Source: Candidatus Manganitrophaceae bacterium (GTDB taxonomy: Bacteria; Nitrospirota; Nitrospiria; SBBL01; Manganitrophaceae). Taken from it: a stretch of DNA of 21,201 bases. Below the pieces are notes generated by a model. The model did no database searches. It worked only from the letters and a program-made list of their open reading frames with translations, and had not been told where the DNA came from. Within the stretch, counting starts at the first letter, position 1, and the number at the start of each line of letters is the position of its first letter. The position numbers and the translations under genes were made by a program. The stretch lies in NCBI GenBank assembly GCA_004297235.1, contig SCUR01000103.1:1-21201 (forward strand), written 5' to 3'. Positions 13,628-21,201 of the stretch are shown here, piece after piece.

Positions 13628-14197
13628 ATGGAGAAGATAGAACGCCAAAAACAGCTCGATCGTCTTCACGAGGAGATCCGCACCACCGAGCATTGCCCTC
13701 TCTGTCCCGATCGAACAAATGCCGTCCCGGGAGAAGGGCCGATCGATGCTCGCCTTTTTATGATTGGAGAAGCGCCGGGAGCGGAGGAAGACAAGGCCGG
13801 GCGGCCTTTTGTCGGAAGAGCGGGGATGTTACTGAACAAAGCGCTTGCCGAAGCCGGCTTCGATCGGGAGAAAATTTTTATTACCAACGCCGTCAAATGC
13901 CGTCCCCCGCAAAATCGCAAACCGAAAGCGAGCGAAGTGCTCGCCTGCAAACCGTTTCTCGACCGCCAGCTCGAGCTGGTCCAACCCGAGTGGATCTGTA
14001 CCCTGGGAACCGTCTCAACCCATCTTTTCTTGGAAGGGGCTCTGACAAAAATTCATGGAAAGGATTATCTCGTCGACTATAACGGAAGAAAATACCGGGT
14101 CTTTCCGACATTTCATCCCGCTGCGGTTTTTAGAGTTCCGGCATTGAAAGAGGAACTTCGGAAGGACTTCAAAAAATTAAGGGAACGGATTGCCTAG
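13628..14197 (+). CDS. udg: Family 4 uracil-DNA glycosylase (Fe-S type)
   Basis: A 189-residue protein from ATG 13628, or 192 from ATG 13619; neither has an SD. The four cluster cysteines are at residues 23, 26 (HCPLC), 91 (VKCRPP) and 107 (LACKPF), the C-x2-C...C-x15-C spacing of family 4 4Fe-4S glycosylases. Motif A is GEAPGAEEDKAGRPFVGRAG (48-67) and motif B is FHPAAVFR. The enzyme removes uracil from DNA as the first step of base excision repair. I prefer the 13628 start because the best promoter has its -10 over the first ATG. It is divergent from the LOG-family gene, and its stop overlaps that of the convergent response regulator within CTAG at 14194-14197. Confidence 0.92.
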   Translation: MEKIERQKQLDRLHEEIRTTEHCPLCPDRTNAVPGEGPIDARLFMIGEAPGAEEDKAGRPFVGRAGMLLNKALAEAGFDREKIFITNAVKCRPPQNRKPKASEVLACKPFLDRQLELVQPEWICTLGTVSTHLFLEGALTKIHGKDYLVDYNGRKYRVFPTFHPAAVFRVPALKEELRKDFKKLRERIA

Positions 14198-14613
14198 ACC
14201 CGTCCCTCTTTTTGATCGAGTGCCGTTTGGATCGCCGATTCCAACTCGGCCAGGCGAAAAGGCTTGTTCAAAAAGTAGTCGACCCTCTTCGCTTCAATAT
14301 CGCTCGCCGCGTCGATATAGGAGGCGCTGGTCAAGATGACCGGGAGCTCCTTGGAAAGCGCTTTTATTTTATCCGCCACCTCCAGACCGGTCATATGGGG
14401 CATCACATAATCGACCAAAACAACCTGGACATCCTCTTCCTGGCAAAGGGCCAAACCTTTGATTCCCTCCACCGCCAAAAGGGGGGTATACCCCATACAG
14501 GTTAAGGCCTCTCCCATGAAATCGAGTGTCGATTCATGATCGTCAATGACGAGAATTTTCCCCTTTGAAAGCGACCTGGGGTTTGTATGGACTACTTCAC
14601 ATGGGCTGCTCAT
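14194..14613 (-). CDS. Single-domain response regulator (CheY-like receiver)
   Basis: A 139-residue protein that is one receiver domain with a roughly 18-residue N-terminal tail. Acidic pocket Asp24-Asp25 (VIDDHES), phospho-acceptor Asp68 (VLVDYVMP), Thr95 (ILTSAS) and Lys117 (LNKPF) are all present. There is no output domain, so it probably acts by protein contact or in a phosphorelay. No histidine kinase is nearby. AAGGAGG precedes the ATG by 8 bases and sits in the loop of a 7-bp hairpin. It converges on the uracil-DNA glycosylase gene with overlapping stop codons. Confidence 0.92.
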   Translation of the reverse strand: MSSPCEVVHTNPRSLSKGKILVIDDHESTLDFMGEALTCMGYTPLLAVEGIKGLALCQEEDVQVVLVDYVMPHMTGLEVADKIKALSKELPVILTSASYIDAASDIEAKRVDYFLNKPFRLAELESAIQTALDQKEGRV

Positions 14614-14614
14614 G

Positions 14615-14637
14615 GATCTCTCCTCCTTGCAGAGATC
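14615..14637 (-). promoter_or_regulatory. Hairpin presenting the response regulator SD in its loop
   Basis: GATCTCT (14615-14621) and AGAGATC (14631-14637) are perfect inverted repeats enclosing 9 bases that read GCAAGGAGG on the minus strand, the SD of the response regulator. The stem begins one base before the ATG at 14613. Confidence 0.55.
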
Positions 14638-14829
14638 AGGAGCATAAAGTATGCCTGTGAACGGAATGGGGAAAGACTTCCTATATGATTGATTTCTAAG
14701 CCTTAGGAAAATAAAGACGGCTCCGCCATTGACTTATTTCGCCAATTCACGCCATAAGATATGTAAGCGATTACCCAGCGAAGAGACCGGCGGTCCGGAA
14801 AGTCGAAGGAATGAGCGCTGAAAATAAAA

Positions 14830-14859
14830 TTGACTCCGGTCTTCGGGCTGTGCCATAAT
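14830..14859 (+). promoter_or_regulatory. Promoter of the thiC-thi4 operon
   Basis: TTGACT (14830-14835), an 18-base spacer and CATAAT (14854-14859). Transcription would start near 14866, just before the TPP riboswitch, so the leader begins almost exactly with the aptamer. The 216 bases between the response regulator start and this promoter hold only the SD hairpin and short palindromes (14642-14654; 14693-14709). Confidence 0.65.
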
Positions 14860-14867
14860 CCGAGTCA

Positions 14868-14970
14868 AATCCAGGGGTGCCGCCACGGCTGAGAGTTCCC
14901 GATCCCATCTCAATGGACATCGGAACAACCCTTTGAACCTGATCTGGGTAATGCCAGCGAAGGGAATTCA
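14868..14970 (+). ncRNA. TPP riboswitch (THI element)
   Basis: The conserved THI-box blocks are present in order: GGGGTGCC (14874-14881), GGCTGAGA (14887-14894), then ACCTGATCTGGGTAATGCC (14937-14955) and AGCGAAGGGAA (14956-14966). P2 pairs GTGCC/GGC, and the variable P3 pairs GTTC-CGAT (about 14895-14903) with ATCGGAAC (14919-14926). Thiamin pyrophosphate binding should shut off the downstream thiC-thi4 genes through the terminator at 14987-15018. Confidence 0.95.
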
Positions 14971-14986
14971 ATAGACATCATGGCGG

Positions 14987-15018
14987 GGCCGCACCCATTC
15001 GGGAGCGGCCTTTTTTTT
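14987..15018 (+). terminator. Riboswitch-controlled terminator before thiC
   Basis: GGCCGC (14987-14992) pairs with GCGGCC (15005-15010), with inner CCC/GGG and an ATTC loop, followed by eight Ts (15011-15018). It lies 17 bases past the aptamer and 45 bases before thiC, the classical expression platform for transcription attenuation. Confidence 0.92.
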
Positions 15019-15062
15019 CGGGCAGACGGACAATCCTCTTAGAGAGAAAGGACACGACGACC

Positions 15063-16967
<1,905 letters not shown>

Positions 16968-17016
16968 GCCGTTGTGAGCGGGTTTCACCCCGCCCGCCGC
17001 GGAGGGAGAGAGGATC

Positions 17017-17811
17017 ATGAAAGAAAGAGAGATTCAGCCGCTGCGCGAAGCCGAGATTACCCGGAATATCGCGCGGGAATATTTTCGCGAATTCGATCAG
17101 ATGATTGAGTCCGACGTCCTCATCGTCGGCGCCGGGCCGTCCGGACTGGTTTGCGGACGGGATCTGGCCTCTTCCGGCTACAAAGTGGTCATCGTCGAGC
17201 AGTTGAATCATCTCGGCGGGGGCTTCTGGAACGGCGGCTATTTGATGAACAAGGCGACGATCGCCCACCCGGCGCAGGAGCTGTTGGAGAAGATCGGCGT
17301 TCCGGTCAAGCCGGTTGCAAAGGATATGTATATCGTCGATCCCCCCCATGCAACGGCCAAGCTGATCGCCTCCGCGTACGATGCCGGGGTGAAGGTGCTG
17401 AATATGACGAAGGTCGTCGATTTGGTTTTACGGGGAGAAGAGCCTCGGCTGGAGGGGCTGGTCGTCAATTGGTACCCGCTCGAAGCGATGGGGCACGATG
17501 CGGCCCATGTCGATCCGATCGCGCTGGAATCGAAGATTGTCGTCGATGCCACCGGCCACGATGCCGTCACCCTGCAGCTGCTGGCCCGGCGGAATCTTCA
17601 CGCCGACATTCCCGGAAACGGGGCGATGTGGGTCGATCGCTCCGAAGAGATGGTGATGGAGAAGACCGGCGAAGTCTACCCGAACCTCTTTGTCGTCGGC
17701 CTCTCCGTCGCCGCCGTCTATGGAACCCCTCGGATGGGCCCGGCCTTCGGTTCGATGCTCCTCTCCGGAAGAAAAGGAGCGGAGCTGATTCGGAAAAAAC
17801 TCAAAAGATAA
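17017..17811 (+). CDS. thi4: Thi4-family thiazole synthase, predicted sulfide-dependent (non-suicidal)
   Basis: A 264-residue flavoprotein-fold enzyme. The dinucleotide motif GAGPSG is at 38-43, followed by the VEQLNHLGGGFWNGG segment; DATGHDAV is at 177-184, and GPAFGSMLLSGRKGAE lies near the C-terminus. Thi4 makes the adenylated thiazole of thiamin from NAD, glycine and a sulfur source. In yeast and plant enzymes a Cys donates its own sulfur; here that position is His164 (HDAAHVDP), as in the archaeal Methanocaldococcus enzyme that uses free sulfide catalytically. AGGGAGAGAGGA gives a good SD. Together with thiC it supplies both halves of thiamin under the same riboswitch. Ribose-1,5-bisphosphate isomerase, an older annotation for this family, is an unlikely alternative. 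Confidence 0.93.
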   Translation: MKEREIQPLREAEITRNIAREYFREFDQMIESDVLIVGAGPSGLVCGRDLASSGYKVVIVEQLNHLGGGFWNGGYLMNKATIAHPAQELLEKIGVPVKPVAKDMYIVDPPHATAKLIASAYDAGVKVLNMTKVVDLVLRGEEPRLEGLVVNWYPLEAMGHDAAHVDPIALESKIVVDATGHDAVTLQLLARRNLHADIPGNGAMWVDRSEEMVMEKTGEVYPNLFVVGLSVAAVYGTPRMGPAFGSMLLSGRKGAELIRKKLKR

Positions 17812-17817
17812 ATGACA

Positions 17818-17902
17818 TTAGGCGTGAGGGGTCAGGGGTGAGTTCAAAAGATTTAAAAAAAATTGCCTTTCCCCCTCACGCCTCACGCCTAACGCCTCAC
17901 GT
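17818..17902. repeat. GTGAGGC heptamer repeat, second element, between thi4 and the GDSL gene
   Basis: TTAGGCGTGAGG (17818-17829) on the left is answered by two overlapping complements on the right (CCCCTCACGCC 17872-17882; CCTCACGCCTAA 17882-17893), then by another GCCTCACG. The loop is A/T-rich. Same family as 4351-4464. In RNA it forms a hairpin that may attenuate between thi4 and the hydrolase. Confidence 0.8.
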
Positions 17903-17913
17903 GTTTTGCCTTT

Positions 17914-18468
17914 ATGAAAATTATCGCCTTCGGAGACAGCCTGACCGTCGGATATCTCTCGCCGTTTGAAGCGACTCCTTATGCCGAGTTCCTCCAGCCG
18001 CTGCTCGATCCGCAAGCAGAGATCTATGTCGCCGGTGTCAGCGGGGAAACGACGGACGATATGCTCCGGCGTTTCGACCGACAGGTGATTAAAAACGCGC
18101 CGGATTACGTCATTATTTTGGGCGGGACCAACGATCTCGGTTGGGGAATGTCGATCGATCTGATCGTCGCCAACCTGATCCGAATGTACCGATCGGCTCA
18201 GAAGGCCGGCATCGTCCCGACCGCCTGCGCCGTTCCGTCTCTCCGCGGCGCGGATGAGTTCATCCCTCCCCGCCTGGAGCTAAACCGTCGAATTCAAGAA
18301 AATGCAAAAGAGCTGAAAATTCCTTTTGCCGACCTCTTCACCCCCACGGCCGATGCTTCCGGACGCCTTCGAGCGGAGTATTCTCAAGACGGCCTTCACC
18401 TCACGCCGGAAGGATACCGGAAGATCGCTCAGGTCCTTTACGATTCCGTTTTTAAAGCGAAGGGATAA
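17914..18468 (+). CDS. SGNH/GDSL-family hydrolase
   Basis: A 184-residue esterase-fold protein. Block I GDSLT (nucleophile Ser9), block II Gly44 (GVSGETT), block III GGTND (Asn73) and block V DGLHLTPEGY (Asp159, His162) are all present, so the catalytic set is complete. It resembles TesA-like lysophospholipase/esterases but has no signal peptide, so it is predicted cytoplasmic. The substrate is unknown. No SD precedes the ATG; the heptamer repeat ends about 11 bases upstream. It lies downstream of thi4 on the same strand, but a link to thiamin is not supported. Confidence 0.9.
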   Translation: MKIIAFGDSLTVGYLSPFEATPYAEFLQPLLDPQAEIYVAGVSGETTDDMLRRFDRQVIKNAPDYVIILGGTNDLGWGMSIDLIVANLIRMYRSAQKAGIVPTACAVPSLRGADEFIPPRLELNRRIQENAKELKIPFADLFTPTADASGRLRAEYSQDGLHLTPEGYRKIAQVLYDSVFKAKG

Positions 18469-18513
18469 ACGCTGAGAGGGCCGACTCCCAGGTTCAGAAT
18501 CGACCCTCTCTCT

Positions 18514-18584
18514 AAAAAAGTTGGGGCAGCCCAAATTCGTTATTGCGACGAGGTAGGGGGGAGGTGAATAAGGGCCGCCCCAAC
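18514..18584 (-). terminator. Rho-independent terminator embedded in the 3' end of the isomerase gene
   Basis: On the minus strand a 13-bp stem with one mismatch (18584-18572 with 18532-18520; GTTGGGGCGGCCC and GGGCTGCCCCAAC) is followed directly by TTTTTT (18519-18514). The isomerase stop codon lies in the 39-base loop. The GAGAGGG/CCCTCTC hairpin at 18474-18510 lies next to it and may back up the plus-strand GDSL gene, although it lacks a T-run. Confidence 0.7.
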
Positions 18585-19481
18585 AGCCATCCCATTGGAC
18601 CGCTCGTGGGGGGTCGAAGAGGATGGACTCACTGAAGGAACAGGGGGCGTCAAAGGAATCGCGGCTCTTTTAAAATGTTCCAAGGCCAGTGCGGCCAATT
18701 CAGACGGTTTTTTGTTGGATGAATAAAGGGCGAGTGAAACGAATCCTTGATAGCCGATCTCTTTCGACGTCAGGAGTATTTTTGAGAGCGCGTTCCACTC
18801 CTCCGCCGGAGAGGGATCGGCCGAGGTTCCGATCGGTCCGACATGCTCAAAATGAATGTGTCCGACCACGGGAGACAAGCTGCGCAGCGCTTGGAACGGA
18901 TCCTTGCCGAGACAAACAAACTGTTCAATGTCAAAATAGAATTGCAGCAACGGAGAATTCATTTGACCGATCCACTCGAGAATCTCCCGGGAGGAAGAGA
19001 GGATGAAGTTCGGCTCCGCATCGATGAAGATCTTCAGCCCCGCATCTTCCGCGTGAGGGAGAACCCGCTTTAATCCATCCATGAATAGATCGAGATCCTC
19101 CTCTCTCGTCTTCGTATTCAAAGGGCCTCCCGCCGGGATGGAAATACTCTGCGCGCCCAGCGCTTCGGCCAGCTTGATACACGCGATCGTGTGAAGGATT
19201 CGAACTTCCCGGGCCGCCATCTCGTGCTCAATCCAAGAGGGATAGCCCCACTCCCCCATCGAGGAGACGATCTTTGTATTGAGATTCGAAACCTTCAGAC
19301 CGAAACGGGCCAGCGTGGATTGAAGCCGTCGAAGGGTGCTCCGAGACAACTCCGTCGGATCGGCATGCGGGCGATCGCACGTGATCTCAAGGGCCGAGTA
19401 ACCGGCCGCCGCAATCTGCTCCACCGCCTCCAAAATAGAATAATTCCGAAATGAACGTGTACTGAATGCCGCTTGAACCAT
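18540..19481 (-). CDS. Sugar phosphate isomerase/epimerase-like TIM barrel (AP endonuclease 2 family)
   Basis: A 313-residue protein of the xylose-isomerase-like TIM barrel family. Segments typical of it are AFSTRSFRNYSILEAVEQIAAAGYSALEI at the start, the KIFIDAEPNFI strand with its Glu, YFDIEQFVC, and GHIHFEHVGP with a probable metal-binding His pair. The last 40 residues (PLTPPVPSVSPSSSTPHERSNG...) are Pro/Ser-rich and outside the barrel; the final codons coincide with a terminator stem. The reaction and substrate cannot be assigned. GAGGATG about 6 bases before the ATG serves as SD. It lies downstream of purA on the same strand, across a 262-bp gap. Confidence 0.82.
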   Translation of the reverse strand: MVQAAFSTRSFRNYSILEAVEQIAAAGYSALEITCDRPHADPTELSRSTLRRLQSTLARFGLKVSNLNTKIVSSMGEWGYPSWIEHEMAAREVRILHTIACIKLAEALGAQSISIPAGGPLNTKTREEDLDLFMDGLKRVLPHAEDAGLKIFIDAEPNFILSSSREILEWIGQMNSPLLQFYFDIEQFVCLGKDPFQALRSLSPVVGHIHFEHVGPIGTSADPSPAEEWNALSKILLTSKEIGYQGFVSLALYSSNKKPSELAALALEHFKRAAIPLTPPVPSVSPSSSTPHERSNGMAVGAALIHLPPTSSQ

Positions 19482-19677
19482 TCTTTCATCCTCGCTCTGT
19501 TTTCCTTGAGGTCAGATAAAAGCAAAGATCGTTCCAAAGTATAAAACGCTTGAACGATTAGGAAAGCGGCGATTGAATGGAGCTTACAGAGGGGAATGGG
19601 GACCGTACTCTTGGAGAGGAGCCGGCTGAAAAAAGAAAACAGCCTGTCGCGAGGTAATCTTTCGCAGAAGTGCTGCA

Positions 19678-19704
19678 AATCATTTCAGGCGGGATGAAAT
19701 GATT
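19678..19704. repeat. 10-bp inverted repeat downstream of purA
   Basis: AATCATTTCA (19678-19687) and TGAAATGATT (19695-19704) form a perfect hairpin with loop GGCGGGA. It lies 40 bases past the purA stop. On the plus strand it is followed by TTATC, on the minus strand by TGCAGC, so a terminator role for purA is not well supported. The rest of the 262-bp gap (19482-19743) shows nothing convincing. Confidence 0.5.
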
Positions 19705-19743
19705 TTATCTAAATCTGATCTGATTTGAAAAATCGGTCCGGAC

Positions 19744-21030
19744 TTACTGGAAAGGATTCCGCAGGACGATCGTCTCTCCCCGCTTGGAGCTGGTCGAGAT
19801 AATATCGACACGGCAGCCGACCTTTTCGGAAATCGCCTCAAGGTAGATCTTTGCATTCTTCGGAAGCCGATCATAGGAGGTCGCGCCGGTGGTCGGCTCG
19901 CTCCACCCCGGAAAGTGCTCATAAATCGGGGTGCACTTTTCCAACGTCCTTAAGGCCGCCGGCATCTCTCGGTAGACCTTCCCTTCGAACTCATAGCCGA
20001 CACAGATCTGAATTTCCGGAATCCCGTCCAATACATCGAGCTTGGTGATGGCAAGCGAGGTTAAACCGTTTACCCGGACGGCGTATCGGAGAAGGACCAC
20101 GTCAAACCAGCCGCAGCGGCGGGGACGGCCGGTGGTCGCTCCGAATTCCTTTCCTTTCGACCGCAGCATCTCGCCCATTTCGTTGTTCAACTCGGAAGGA
20201 AACGGCCCGCTCCCAACCCGCGTCGTATAAGCCTTGGCCACACCCAATACCTGGTTGATTCGGGTCGGTCCGACGCCGGTTCCGGTACAGGCCCCCCCGG
20301 CGGTCGCGTTGGAGGAGGTGACATATGGATAGGTTCCGAGATCGACATCCAAATGGGTCCCCTGCGCCCCTTCGAAAAGGAGACGGCGGCCCTGACTCAT
20401 TGCTTCATGAATCAACCGGCCCGTGTCGGCAATATACGGCTTGATCCGGTCGGCGTAGCCCATGTATTCTTGATAGACCTTCTCCAGATCGAATCCCTTC
20501 ACTTTATAGAGCTGCTCAAGGAAGTAATTCATCTCGACCAGATTGGTCGCCAGTTTCTCACGAAAAAGATCGGGGTCCAGCAGATCGACGACGCGAATGC
20601 CGATCCGGGCCATCTTGTCCGCATAGGCGGGACCGATGCCTCTTCCGGTCGTCCCGATCTTGCGTGTGCCCTTGACCTTCTCGCTCTCTTTATCGATGGC
20701 TTTGTGGTAGGGCATGATCAAGTGGGCCGTTTCGCTGATGAAGAGGCGCCCCGAAACGGAAATGCCGCGCGCGGAGAGGCCGTCGACCTCTTCGAGCAGC
20801 GCGCCGGGATCGACCACGACGCCGTTGCCGATCACGCCGATTTTCCCCGGATGAAGAAGGCCGGTTGGAATCAGATGGAGGACAATGACATTCTCTCCGC
20901 TGACCACCGTATGGCCGGCGTTGTGTCCCCCCTGATACCGAATCACATAATCGGCCGACTCCGAAAGAAGATCGACGATCTTCCCCTTCCCCTCATCCCC
21001 CCACTGAGATCCGATCACCACCAAATTCAT
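19744..21030 (-). CDS. purA: Adenylosuccinate synthetase
   Basis: A 428-residue protein, the usual family length. I start it at ATG 21030 (MNLVVIGSQWGDEGKGKIVD), where the family N-terminus begins; an upstream in-frame Met would add 14 non-conserved residues. The GTP loop GDEGKGK, the signature GTTGRGIGPAYADK, and FEGAQGTHLDVDLGTYPYVTSSN are intact, as is GRPRRCGWFD. The enzyme joins IMP and aspartate with GTP to give adenylosuccinate, the first committed step to AMP. AGGA lies 10 bases before the ATG. A near-consensus promoter lies at 21093-21121, back to back with that of the tRNA gene. Confidence 0.97.
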   Translation of the reverse strand: MNLVVIGSQWGDEGKGKIVDLLSESADYVIRYQGGHNAGHTVVSGENVIVLHLIPTGLLHPGKIGVIGNGVVVDPGALLEEVDGLSARGISVSGRLFISETAHLIMPYHKAIDKESEKVKGTRKIGTTGRGIGPAYADKMARIGIRVVDLLDPDLFREKLATNLVEMNYFLEQLYKVKGFDLEKVYQEYMGYADRIKPYIADTGRLIHEAMSQGRRLLFEGAQGTHLDVDLGTYPYVTSSNATAGGACTGTGVGPTRINQVLGVAKAYTTRVGSGPFPSELNNEMGEMLRSKGKEFGATTGRPRRCGWFDVVLLRYAVRVNGLTSLAITKLDVLDGIPEIQICVGYEFEGKVYREMPAALRTLEKCTPIYEHFPGWSEPTTGATSYDRLPKNAKIYLEAISEKVGCRVDIISTSSKRGETIVLRNPFQ

Positions 21031-21092
21031 ATCAAATTCATCCTGATCCAAGTCATTAAAAAAAGGCCCCACATCGGCCTTAAACTCATCCC

Positions 21093-21121
21093 ATCATAGG
21101 TTTTATCATTTTTAATGTCAA
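21093..21121 (-). promoter_or_regulatory. purA promoter
   Basis: On the minus strand TTGACA (21121 down to 21116), a 17-base spacer and TATGAT (21098 down to 21093): perfect -35, five of six at -10. Transcription would start near 21086, giving a leader of about 56 bases. Confidence 0.8.
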
Positions 21122-21130
21122 GACAAAACC

Positions 21131-21159
21131 TTGACAACCCCCCCCTCCGATGTTATTAT
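21131..21159 (+). promoter_or_regulatory. tRNA gene promoter
   Basis: TTGACA (21131-21136), a 17-base spacer and TATTAT (21154-21159), followed by the tRNA 5' end 22 bases later. Near-consensus strong promoter, expected for a stable RNA gene. Confidence 0.85.
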
Positions 21160-21181
21160 CCTCTCACAATTTCAACCATAT

Positions 21182-21201
21182 GGGGCTGTAGCTCAGCTGG
21201 G
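21182..21201 (+). tRNA. tRNA 5' end, probably tRNA-Ala, cut by the window edge
   Basis: The last 20 bases begin GGGGCTG (acceptor 5' arm), then TA and GCTCAGCTGGG (D arm with the conserved AGCTCAG...GG pattern). The acceptor sequence GGGGCTG is typical of bacterial tRNA-Ala. The anticodon lies outside the window, so identity is likely but unproven. Confidence 0.85.

Noticed and set aside
19577..19657. A 26-codon plus-strand ORF in the purA-isomerase gap
   Set aside because: It has only a chance ATG, no SD and no recognisable product; too short to support.

Overview
This window looks like a stretch of chromosome from a GC-rich (high-50s percent by eye), Gram-negative, probably chemolithoautotrophic bacterium. 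The gene set fits a Nitrospirota-like organism: a DAB inorganic-carbon uptake subunit (DabA) with a PII-like partner, class I fructose-1,6-bisphosphatase, ThiC plus an archaeal/anaerobe-type Thi4, TldD/TldE, a family 4 Fe-S uracil-DNA glycosylase and many dispersed palindromic repeats. The phylum is an inference from gene content and repeat style; no rRNA or other decisive marker is present. I see no phage, insertion sequence, CRISPR array or toxin-antitoxin pair.

Layout. (1) 1-2679, plus strand: 5'-truncated dabA followed by a small PII-like gene. dabA carries two palindromic repeat units inside its reading frame. (2) 2680-2989: a 310-bp gene-free block made almost wholly of palindromic repeats. 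(3) 2990-7418, minus strand: SDR oxidoreductase, hotdog acyl-CoA thioesterase, tldD and tldE/pmbA, separated by a dRS3-like repeat and a GTGAGGC-type heptamer repeat. (4) 7636-7902, plus strand: a small exported DUF5666-like protein, with a terminator that runs into the 3' end of the next, convergent gene. (5) 7943-13443, minus strand: LOG-family protein, thrB, fbp, a peroxiredoxin, a possible 41-residue ORF, panE-like ketopantoate reductase and a HAD hydrolase. (6) 13619/13628-14197, plus strand: uracil-DNA glycosylase, possibly leaderless, whose stop codon overlaps that of a convergent single-domain response regulator (14194-14613). (7) 14830-17811, plus strand: promoter, TPP riboswitch, terminator, thiC and thi4, then a second heptamer repeat and a GDSL/SGNH hydrolase to 18468. 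(8) 18540-21030, minus strand: a sugar-phosphate isomerase/epimerase-like TIM barrel and purA. The window ends in the first 20 bases of a tRNA, probably tRNA-Ala, divergent from purA and sharing a compact back-to-back promoter region with it.

How the genes work together. The dabA/PII pair concentrates bicarbonate for carbon fixation, and fbp serves gluconeogenesis or fixed-carbon sugar synthesis. thiC and thi4 make the pyrimidine and thiazole halves of thiamin under one TPP-sensing attenuator, while thrB, panE and purA serve threonine, pantothenate and AMP synthesis. Most of the window is ordinary housekeeping. The unusual content is at the level of repeats and regulation: palindromic elements translated inside DabA, an antiterminator that can be drawn for the TPP switch, a Thi4 with His in place of the sacrificial Cys, a possible leaderless mRNA, an SD placed in a hairpin loop, and terminators embedded in coding 3' ends.
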